Assembly (NCBI GenBank): GCA_017541105.1
Contig: JAFXZS010000007.1
Location: forward strand, 1 to 63,928
Origin: Clostridia bacterium
Lineage (GTDB): Bacteria; Bacillota; Clostridia; Christensenellales; Aristaeellaceae
Reading direction: 5' to 3'
Length of the DNA stretch: 63,928 nucleotides
Positions 45,091-51,966 of the stretch are shown here, piece by piece. The notes under the pieces are model-generated. The model was not told where the DNA came from. It made no database searches and was given only the letters and a program-made list of their open reading frames with translations. Position 1 is the first letter of the stretch, and every line of letters begins with the position of its first letter. The translations under genes were made by a program, and so were the position numbers.

Positions 45091-45516
45091 ATGAGCAAGC
45101 TGACAGACAAAATCAGTTATCTGCAGGGCCTGGCGGAGGGCATGAAGCTGAATCCGGACAAGGATTCCCATCGGCTGATTCTGGGAATTCTGGATGTGCT
45201 GGGCGGCGTGGGTGAGTCGTTTGAAGCCCTGGCGGAATCCCATGAGGAACTGAGTGACTACGTCGAGAGCATCGATGAGGACCTGGCGGATCTGGAAGCT
45301 GATCTGTACGATGACGAGAATGAGGAGCAGGCTGAGGACGAGGAGGACGAAAACTTCGAAAGTACGATTGAGTACGAATGTCCCCACTGCGGCACAATGA
45401 TTCCCCTGGATCCGGACAACGTGGACTTCGACGAGGATGCCCTGTGCCCCGAATGCGGCAAGGAACTGTTTCCTGAACTGCCGGAAGGAGCCGAGGAAGA
45501 ACCGGAAGAAGAATAA
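45091..45516 (+). CDS. CD1247-type protein with C-terminal zinc ribbon
   Basis: 141 residues, ATG at 45091, 19 bp behind efp. The N-terminal helical part (LTDKISYLQGLAEGMKLNPDKDSHRLILGILDVLGGVGESFEAL) matches the CD1247 N-terminal domain conserved in Clostridia. A very acidic linker (YDDENEEQAEDEEDENFE) follows, then two CxxC knuckles (YECPHCGTM and LCPECGKEL) making a zinc ribbon. Role unknown; consistent linkage to efp suggests a translation- or ribosome-related function, which is inference. Confidence 0.87.
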   Translation: MSKLTDKISYLQGLAEGMKLNPDKDSHRLILGILDVLGGVGESFEALAESHEELSDYVESIDEDLADLEADLYDDENEEQAEDEEDENFESTIEYECPHCGTMIPLDPDNVDFDEDALCPECGKELFPELPEGAEEEPEEE

Positions 45517-45529
45517 GCCGATCACAATC

Positions 45530-45570
45530 AACCCCCGGGAGCAGGTTATATCTCCCGGGGGTTCATCTTT
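45530..45570 (+). terminator. Intrinsic terminator of the pepP-efp operon
   Basis: AACCCCCGGGAG/CTCCCGGGGGTT, 12-bp perfect stem with 10-nt loop, then CATCTTTT. It can also serve the convergent ktr operon. Confidence 0.9.
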
Positions 45571-45631
45571 TCCGCGTATCCGCATACGAGGCACGGCTTG
45601 TATGCTTTTTTAATGTGCGGCTGGAAACACC

Positions 45632-46279
45632 TTACAGCTTTTTCAGCTGATTGATGGTTTTGTAATTACCGAGCATGACAAGAACCGTGGTATCTTCAAT
45701 GGGCAGATTAATGTCCGGCGGGATGCTCAAAGCATCCCCATCGCGCAGGGCAATGACGTTCGCGCCGTAACGGGAGCGGAGATCCAGCTGGCGGATCGAC
45801 TTGCCGTACCAGCTTTCCGGCGGATTCATCTCCACAATGCCGTACTCTTCGGACAGCTCGATGTATTCCATAATGCCGGTCGTGGTCAGTCCAAGGGAGA
45901 GCTTGTCCGCCATCTCCCGCTCCGGAATGATGACCCGGTCAGCTCCGAGCTTTTCCAGGATTTCCCGATAGGTATCATCATGGGCTTTACAGAGGATATA
46001 GGGCACGCCCAGCGCCTTCAGGTTCATGGTGATCAGGGCGGAGGCGGCCAGATCGGAACCCACTGCCACGATGGCGCGGTCACAGTTTTCCACACCGAGC
46101 TTCTTCAGCACGTCGGGATCCCGCCCGTCGGCAGCGACAGCCCGGGTCACCCGGTCCGCAAACTTGTCGATCAGGTTTTCATCGGTATCGATCGCCAGAA
46201 CGTCCTCACCGCATTCATAGAGCTTCGCGGCCATCTCCATGCCGAAGCGGCCCAGGCCGATTACCACATAGGATTTCAC
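45632..46279 (-). CDS. ktrA: Potassium uptake regulatory subunit KtrA (RCK domains)
   Basis: 215 residues. N-terminal RCK_N Rossmann fold with VVIGLGRFGMEMA (GLGRFG, 8-13) and the acidic ribose-binding AIDTDENL; C-terminal RCK_C from ~140 (GIVEMNPPESWYGKSIRQLDLRSRYGANVIALRDG). It forms the cytosolic gating ring of the KtrAB potassium transporter; in this family nucleotides act on the N domain and c-di-AMP often on the C domain. The gene lies 16 bp behind ktrB on the same strand. Confidence 0.93.
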   Translation of the reverse strand: MKSYVVIGLGRFGMEMAAKLYECGEDVLAIDTDENLIDKFADRVTRAVAADGRDPDVLKKLGVENCDRAIVAVGSDLAASALITMNLKALGVPYILCKAHDDTYREILEKLGADRVIIPEREMADKLSLGLTTTGIMEYIELSEEYGIVEMNPPESWYGKSIRQLDLRSRYGANVIALRDGDALSIPPDINLPIEDTTVLVMLGNYKTINQLKKL

Positions 46280-46295
46280 GGAAAAACGCCTCCTT

Positions 46296-47669
46296 TTATC
46301 CGATCAGCAGATCGGTGTTCGCATACTTGAATCTTTCCCCGGCCGGTTTCTTCTTCAGGAAGCCGAAAGAAATGGTCAGCACGCCGACACGGCCGAAGTA
46401 CATGAACAGGATAATCATGATTTTCGCCGCGGGGCGGAGCGCCGGCGTAATCCCTGTGGTGAGCCCCACCGTCCCGATGGCGGATACTGCCTCATAAAGC
46501 CCGTCGGCAAAGGATACCGCGGAAGTGGCACAGATGAAGACTCCCCCGAAAAAGCTCAGGCTCCACATCAGGAAGAAGATCGTAATGGCATTGAGCACAT
46601 GATCGTCGGAGATGGTGCGGTGGAAAACGCTGACTGTGTAGCGCCCGCGGATCCGGTTCCAGAGGAACATAATCAGCACCACAAGTGTCACGGTCTTCAG
46701 GCCGCCGGCGGTGGATCCGGAGGAGCCGCCGATGAGCATCAGGAAAACAGACACCGCCTTGGAGGCCGGAGTCAGAAGCGCCTGATCCAGCCCGGCGAAG
46801 CCCGCGGTACGCAGCGTCATGGACTGGAAGAGGGCAGCCAGCAGCTTTTCCCCGAGGGAAAGGGGCCCCAGCGTTTTCGGATTGTTCCACTCCAGCAGGC
46901 AGGTCAGCACGATGCCCGTGCACAGCAGGATCCCGGTCGTGATGATGACCAGCTTAGTATAGACGCTCCAGCGGGAAGGCCTGTGCTCCCGAAGAACCTC
47001 ATCCCACACCAGGAAGCCCAGGCCGCCGAGCACGACCAGCGCGGTCAGCGTCAGGCAGATCACCGGATCGGTATGGTACAGCATGAGGCTGGTCCCGGGA
47101 GCCTTGAACCCCAGGATATCGAACCCCGCATTGCAGAAAGCGGAGATCGAATGGAAAACGCCCAGCTTCAGCGCCTGGGGGAAGGGAAACTCAAAGGCGA
47201 AGCGCGCTGTCAGGACCGCGGCACCGATCCCCTCCACGGTAAAGGCGCGGATCATCAGCTTCCGCTGGTGATCGGTGATATCGCTCATACTGCTGGCTCC
47301 GATAGCTTCGGCCATGACCAGCCGGGAGCGCATCCCGATTTTTTTCCGCAGGGTAAAATAGGCCAGCGAGGCAGCAGACATGAAGCCCAGGCCTCCGACC
47401 TGGATCATCAGAAGGATGACGCCCTGCCCAAAGGGAGACCACATGGAATAGGTATCCCCCATCACCAGTCCGGTGACGCAGGTGGCGGAGGTCGCAGTAA
47501 ACAGCGCAGTCAGTACCCCGTGGGAGCGCCCCGTGCGGGAGGCGGCCGGCAGAGTCAGCAGGAAAGCACCCAGCACGATGATGCCCAGAAAGGTAAAGGC
47601 CATGATCCGGCTGATGCTGACGGACCGGCGCTGTTTCCGGGCTTTCCCGAGAGGTCTGACCTGGCGCAT
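46296..47669 (-). CDS. ktrB: Potassium transporter membrane subunit KtrB/TrkH type
   Basis: 457 residues from ATG 47669, chosen because AGAAGGG stands 8 bp upstream and a promoter lies further out at 47696-47725, which excludes longer frames. Multiple membrane segments with TrkH/KtrB pore-loop sequences: FTATSATCVTGLVMGDTYS, AFCNAGFDILGF, MTLRTAGFAGLD, and AVSAIGTVGLTTGITP, each ending in the selectivity Gly. It imports K+ and is gated by the KtrA ring. Confidence 0.93.
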   Translation of the reverse strand: MRQVRPLGKARKQRRSVSISRIMAFTFLGIIVLGAFLLTLPAASRTGRSHGVLTALFTATSATCVTGLVMGDTYSMWSPFGQGVILLMIQVGGLGFMSAASLAYFTLRKKIGMRSRLVMAEAIGASSMSDITDHQRKLMIRAFTVEGIGAAVLTARFAFEFPFPQALKLGVFHSISAFCNAGFDILGFKAPGTSLMLYHTDPVICLTLTALVVLGGLGFLVWDEVLREHRPSRWSVYTKLVIITTGILLCTGIVLTCLLEWNNPKTLGPLSLGEKLLAALFQSMTLRTAGFAGLDQALLTPASKAVSVFLMLIGGSSGSTAGGLKTVTLVVLIMFLWNRIRGRYTVSVFHRTISDDHVLNAITIFFLMWSLSFFGGVFICATSAVSFADGLYEAVSAIGTVGLTTGITPALRPAAKIMIILFMYFGRVGVLTISFGFLKKKPAGERFKYANTDLLIG

Positions 47670-47695
47670 GTGCATTTCCCTTCTTTCCGGGGAGA

Positions 47696-47725
47696 AGTAT
47701 ACACCCAAGGGCACGGGAAGATCAA
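47696..47725 (-). promoter_or_regulatory. Promoter of ktrBA
   Basis: Minus strand TTGATC (47720-47725), 18-bp spacer, TATACT (47696-47701). No ydaO-type c-di-AMP riboswitch is present, as the leader is only about 20 nt. Confidence 0.65.
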
Positions 47726-47802
47726 GCAGCGGCGAATTGTTTTGAATCATGCGCTTTCCGGCTTTGGCCCAACGATTATTTTCCGCACTGCAGGATATCG
47801 GC

Positions 47803-47831
47803 TTTACACTTGCCTGCGTTTTTGCTATATT
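47803..47831 (+). promoter_or_regulatory. Extended -10 promoter of the peptidoglycan-binding-protein gene
   Basis: TTTACA (47803-47808), 17-bp spacer ending TGC, TATATT (47826-47831). A short AGGGG/CCCCT hairpin sits in the leader. Confidence 0.65.
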
Positions 47832-47885
47832 GGATCCATCGAAAAGAACAGGGGGAGTTCCCCTCTTTCAAAGGAGGCAACCACC

Positions 47886-48689
47886 ATGATTCGCAGAACG
47901 CTTTGTGTGCTGACGGTGTTTGTGCTGGCACTGTCGGTTATCGCACCGGCAATGGCCGCAAGCGGCGTTAACCTGTTTTCCGGAGATTATTCAACGCTTT
48001 CCCCACAGGATGTGGGTGAACGGGTGCGCATTCTCCAGAAAGCCCTGATTACCCTGAAATACCTGACTGCGCGGAATCTGGGGACATACGGACCGAAGAC
48101 GGAACGGGCTATCAAGATCTTCCAGCAGAAGAACAAGCTGCCAATTACCGGTATCGCTGACAAGAAAACCCTGAAGGCCGTTGAGAAAGCAGTCAAGAAG
48201 AAAAAGGTCTATAAGCCGACGGAGATAACCGGCAAGACACCGGACGGCAAACCGATCCGCCTGCTGCACTGGTTTAACGATATACGGCCGAAGCTGAACA
48301 AAGGCGCGCACCTGCTGGTCTATGATCCCGAGACAAAGATCAGCTGGACGCTCAGCGTGTCCTCCCGGGGGAATCATGCCGACTGCGAACCGCTGACGAA
48401 GAAGGACACCAAGCAGATGCTGAAGGCATTCGGGGGTGTGAATACATGGTGGCAGAAGCCTGTGTATGTCAAACTGCCTTCCGGCATCTGGACCGTCGCG
48501 GCAACCCATGACATGCCTCATCTGAACGGACTGATCAAAAACAACGACTTCGACGGGCACCTGTGCGTGCACTTCCTGCGCGACATGGCGGAGGCGGAGG
48601 AGAACGATCCGAATTACGGCGTCTCGAACCAGTATACCATCCGGGAATTCTGGTACTCCCTGTCGGGTGAAGAAGTCATTGATAATTAA
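47886..48689 (+). CDS. Secreted protein with peptidoglycan-binding domain and uncharacterised C-terminal domain
   Basis: 267 residues, ATG at 47886 with AAAGGAGG. Signal peptide IRRTLCVLTVFVLALSVIAPAMA/A. Residues ~35-105 are a PG_binding_1 domain (DVGERVRILQKALITLKYLTARNLGTYGPKTERAIKIFQQKNKLPITGIADKKTL, in pieces). After a KKKKVYKP linker, the ~140-residue C-terminal domain has LLHWFNDIRPKL, LLVYDPETKISWTLSVSS, GIWTVAATHDMPHLNG and the striking NNDFDGHLCVHFLRDM. That His/Cys-bearing motif suggests a catalytic site, but not the SHGC motif of YkuD L,D-transpeptidases; the domain is known to me only from uncharacterised clostridial proteins. A cell-wall role is inferred. A GT2 gene starts 17 bp later. 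Confidence 0.83.
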   Translation: MIRRTLCVLTVFVLALSVIAPAMAASGVNLFSGDYSTLSPQDVGERVRILQKALITLKYLTARNLGTYGPKTERAIKIFQQKNKLPITGIADKKTLKAVEKAVKKKKVYKPTEITGKTPDGKPIRLLHWFNDIRPKLNKGAHLLVYDPETKISWTLSVSSRGNHADCEPLTKKDTKQMLKAFGGVNTWWQKPVYVKLPSGIWTVAATHDMPHLNGLIKNNDFDGHLCVHFLRDMAEAEENDPNYGVSNQYTIREFWYSLSGEEVIDN

Positions 48690-48706
48690 CAGGGAAGGAA
48701 AGCACC

Positions 48707-49750
48707 ATGGAAGCAAGGCCCGTACTGTGGATCGTTATTCCATGCTATAACGAGGAGCAGGTGCTGCCCCTCACAGCCCCGATGTTCCTCAGCAAGCTGG
48801 AGCAGCTGACAGGGGCAGGGAAGATCAGCCGGAACAGCCGGGTACTGTTCGTCAACGACGGATCGACGGATCGGACCTGGGAGATCATCCGGCAGCTGGC
48901 GGAGGAGCATGAGCAGGTGCTCGGCATCTGCCAGAGCCGGAACCGGGGACATCAGAACGCCGTGCTGGCGGGGCTCATGGAAGCCAAGGATCACTGTGAT
49001 ATCACGATTTCCATCGACTGTGACGGCCAGGATGACCTGAACGCCATGGATGAGATGGTCGACAGGTATCTGGAAGGCGCCGAAGTGGTTTACGGTGTGC
49101 GCTCCGAGCGGAAGACGGACACCTGGTTCAAGCGAAACACCGCGCTGTTCTTTTATCGCCTGATGAAATTCATGGGGGCGGAAATTGTCTTCAACCACGC
49201 GGATTACCGGCTGATTTCCGCAAGAGTGCTGAAGCATTTTGCCGATTTTGAGGAAGTGAATATCTTCCTGCGGGGCATGGTTCCCATGGTGGGATTTCCC
49301 TCCGCAACCGTGACCTATGAGCGGGCCGCCCGCCTGGCGGGGAAAAGCCATTACCCGCTGAGAAAGATGATCAATCTTGCTTTTAACGGCATTACCAGTC
49401 TGTCTGTCAAACCGATTACCCTGATTACGGGTGCCGGCGTCGGTTTCAGCATGCTGGGCCTCGTTCTGATGATCTGGGCCATTATCCGGGCATGCCAGGG
49501 AAGCACCGTGGCCGGCTGGACCTCCACCGTGTGCATTATCTGCCTTCTGGGAGGGATTCAGCTGATCAGCCTGGGAGTCCTGGGCCAGTATATCGGCAAA
49601 ACATATCTGGAAACGAAACGCCGTCCCCGGTATATTATCTCCGCAAGAACCTGGGAGACGGAGGGGAGACGATGGATCGAAGAGGCCGACGCGGAACCGG
49701 ACGCGGCGAAGACACAGAAAGAACAGCATTCCAGAATCTGGAAATCATAA
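48707..49750 (+). CDS. Membrane GT2 glycosyltransferase (DPM1/GtrB-like)
   Basis: 347 residues, ATG at 48707 with AGGGAAGGA. N-terminal GT-A domain: LWIVIPCYNEEQVLPLTAPMF, FVNDGSTDRTWEII, and SIDCDGQDD (DXD-type). C-terminal ~110 residues contain two membrane segments (PITLITGAGVGFSMLGLVLMIWAII and STVCIICLLGGIQLISLGVLGQYIGKTYLE), the arrangement of polyprenyl-phosphate glucosyltransferases. It probably makes a lipid-linked sugar for wall or surface glycosylation. Overlap of context with the peptidoglycan-binding protein supports an envelope role. Confidence 0.9.
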   Translation: MEARPVLWIVIPCYNEEQVLPLTAPMFLSKLEQLTGAGKISRNSRVLFVNDGSTDRTWEIIRQLAEEHEQVLGICQSRNRGHQNAVLAGLMEAKDHCDITISIDCDGQDDLNAMDEMVDRYLEGAEVVYGVRSERKTDTWFKRNTALFFYRLMKFMGAEIVFNHADYRLISARVLKHFADFEEVNIFLRGMVPMVGFPSATVTYERAARLAGKSHYPLRKMINLAFNGITSLSVKPITLITGAGVGFSMLGLVLMIWAIIRACQGSTVAGWTSTVCIICLLGGIQLISLGVLGQYIGKTYLETKRRPRYIISARTWETEGRRWIEEADAEPDAAKTQKEQHSRIWKS

Positions 49751-49808
49751 CATCTGGGACAAATTGGGAAAAAATTGACCGATTCAGACCAGAAAACGTT
49801 TTTTTTGC

Positions 49809-49837
49809 TTGCTTTTTGCAGACGCTCAAACTATAAT
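49809..49837 (+). promoter_or_regulatory. Promoter of the second surface-protein/binding-protein module
   Basis: TTGCTT (49809-49814), 17-bp spacer, TATAAT (49832-49837), after a run of eight T. The leader is about 105 nt. Confidence 0.7.
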
Positions 49838-49949
49838 TGATTCTGTAAAAGTATGCCTGTAGGGCAGACGCTTAATTTGTGCACCATCTTTTCGGAAAGA
49901 CGTTCCGAGAGGTAACCACAATCGAGAACACCAAAAGGGAGAAACACAC

Positions 49950-51869
49950 ATGAACAAAAGGCTGCAGCGAATTCTTTCCGCCCTGTGTATCCTGGCCCTG
50001 ATCATGGGCTGCTTTGCCATGGCTTCTTCGGAGGAAGAAAAGGAGAAGAAGCAACCGAACCGGGTGATTACCGTGCAGTGGAATGACGAGGACAACTATG
50101 AAGCTCTCCGTCCCGACTCCCTGCAGGTGTCCATCGGCGATACAGCGGTTACGCTGAACGCGGCGAACGGGTGGACGGGCAGCGCATACGCGGAGGAGGG
50201 GACCGAATGGTCGGTGCCTGAGGTTCCCGGTTACGCACACACTGCTACCGGAACAGAAGTGACCTCCGTGATCTATCGGCATCCGGTGGCCCGGACTCAG
50301 CTGAGCGCCAGTGTTACCTGGATGGACAACGGAGATGCCGCAGGCAAGAGGCCGGATTCGGTCAAGCTGAGGTTGCTGGCGGACGGGAAAGCTTTCGGTT
50401 CTTCTCTGCCGGCCAATTATGCCAACAACTGGACCGTCACCTGGGAGAACCTGCCGGTAAACCGCAAGGGTTCCACAGAATCTGTGATTTACAGCATCGA
50501 ACAGGTTGACAAACTGACGGCCTATGACTGCGCCGTTTCCGGTTCCATTGTGACAAATACGCTGAAGACCGGCGGCCTGTCCCTTGAAGCATCTGTGGCC
50601 AACGTTCCGGAAGGCGCGGATGTCAGCGGGCTGAGCCTGACGGTATCGGGCCCTGATCCCAGCATGCCGCGGACGCTGAGCTACGCGGAGGTCGCAAACG
50701 GATACAGTTTCGGCCAGGTGGTCCCCGGGGCTTACGTGGTGAAGGACAACAACGGCAGTTCCCTGGTGGAAGGGTATGTTCTGGATGCTTCCGCCAGCCA
50801 TGTGGCGGACGCTGTCATGGTTAATGCCGGAGAGGAGTCGAGCCTGTCCTTCCAGTACGCCTGGCGGGTGTCTTCGGAACAGGAGGAGAACGACGATCCC
50901 CTTGCGAACGCAGGCAGCCTGACATTCCAGATTATCGGGCCGGATCCCCGGATGCCCATGACCGTGACCTACGCGGAATTCACAGACGGCACCTTCCAGC
51001 TGGACAATCTGGTGCCCGGTGACTATGCTGTGGTGGAAACGAACGCGGAAGGCCTCATAGAGGCATATAATCTGAGCAGTGAGAGCATTACCGCCATGAC
51101 CGTGAAGGTTTCGGCAGACGGGACCGCAACTGCAAGCCTGTACAATAAGTACACACCTGAACCCACTCCTACGCCTGAACCGGAGGAAGAGGAAGAACTG
51201 ATTGATGTTCCGGTGTCCAAGGTCTGGGTGGATAATGACAACAAGGACGGCAACCGTCCCGATTCCGTATCCGTGACACTTTATGCGAACGGCGTGGTGA
51301 ATGATTCCGCCACGCTCAGCGCCGGCAACGGATGGAGCTATATCTTCACCGGCCTGCCTGCAAAGGACGCGCAGGGCAATGACATTACCTACAGCGTGAG
51401 TGAAGTATCGGTTCCCATGTATCAAACCAGCGTGAGCGGAACGACGATTGTCAATACCTATATGCCTGAAACCACTTCCGCTTCCGTATCCAAGGTATGG
51501 GACGATGGCGGCGACGAAGCAAACCGGCCGCAGAGTGTGACGGTATTCCTGATGCCGACTGGAGCTTCCTATGTGCTGTCCGCGGAGAACGGATGGTCCG
51601 TGACGGTGAACGATCTGCCCACAGTCCTCAGCGGACAAACCGTGAGCTACTCCTGGATTGAAGGCGAGGTGCTCGGATATACGCAGGTTGCGTCCGACGC
51701 CGCCGGAGCCAACGCGGTCTTTACCAACCGGCCGGTTACTACCGCAAAGGTGCCGGAAACGGTGGCTCAACCGAAGACGCCCGGTGTGACGCTGACGGTT
51801 TTCGAGGATTACGATACCGCCCTGGGCATCAACGTACTGATTAACCATGTAGGCGACTGTTTCGACTGA
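49950..51869 (+). CDS. Secreted Cna-B-repeat surface protein with EDYxTxLGI C terminus
   Basis: 639 residues; ATG at 49950 with AAAAGGGAG. Signal peptide with a lipobox-like IMGC (LCILALIMGCFAMASSEEE), so lipid anchoring is possible. Cna-B-type beta domains begin VTVQWNDEDNYEALRPDSLQV-like (residue ~30), SASVTWMDNGDAAGKRPDSVKLRLLADG, VSKVWVDNDNKDGNRPDSVSVTLYANG and SVSKVWDDGGDEANRPQSVTVFL. In between are two domains with the LTVSGPDPSMPRTLSYAEV / FQIIGPDPRMPMTVTYAEF pattern and a proline linker PEPTPTPEPEEEEE. Cna-B domains form stalks of Gram-positive adhesins. There is no LPXTG: the end is EDYDTALGI plus 12 residues closing GDCFD, matching in length and pattern the protein at 1-2895. A binding-protein gene follows 97 bp later. 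Confidence 0.85.
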   Translation: MNKRLQRILSALCILALIMGCFAMASSEEEKEKKQPNRVITVQWNDEDNYEALRPDSLQVSIGDTAVTLNAANGWTGSAYAEEGTEWSVPEVPGYAHTATGTEVTSVIYRHPVARTQLSASVTWMDNGDAAGKRPDSVKLRLLADGKAFGSSLPANYANNWTVTWENLPVNRKGSTESVIYSIEQVDKLTAYDCAVSGSIVTNTLKTGGLSLEASVANVPEGADVSGLSLTVSGPDPSMPRTLSYAEVANGYSFGQVVPGAYVVKDNNGSSLVEGYVLDASASHVADAVMVNAGEESSLSFQYAWRVSSEQEENDDPLANAGSLTFQIIGPDPRMPMTVTYAEFTDGTFQLDNLVPGDYAVVETNAEGLIEAYNLSSESITAMTVKVSADGTATASLYNKYTPEPTPTPEPEEEEELIDVPVSKVWVDNDNKDGNRPDSVSVTLYANGVVNDSATLSAGNGWSYIFTGLPAKDAQGNDITYSVSEVSVPMYQTSVSGTTIVNTYMPETTSASVSKVWDDGGDEANRPQSVTVFLMPTGASYVLSAENGWSVTVNDLPTVLSGQTVSYSWIEGEVLGYTQVASDAAGANAVFTNRPVTTAKVPETVAQPKTPGVTLTVFEDYDTALGINVLINHVGDCFD

Positions 51870-51966
51870 TCCGCTGGGGGAGAACGGATCGGAACCGCAC
51901 AGGCGGGAAGACAGATATTTATCCAGAGGAATTCTGGACAGAATATGAAGGAAGGATCTGATCATC

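Noticed and set aside
47670-47885. ydaO-type c-di-AMP riboswitch for the potassium transporter
   Set aside because: The promoter of ktrB lies about 30 bp from its start codon, leaving no room for such an RNA.
46599-47885. N-terminal extension of the peptidoglycan-binding protein through the ktrB region
   Set aside because: The extension is antisense to ktrB; the true start at 47886 has its own ribosome site, signal peptide and promoter.
49838-49949. c-di-GMP riboswitch ahead of the surface-protein genes (also considered for 55139-55289)
   Set aside because: Looked for the conserved GEMM-type core and tetraloop receptor but did not find them; only simple leaders are visible.
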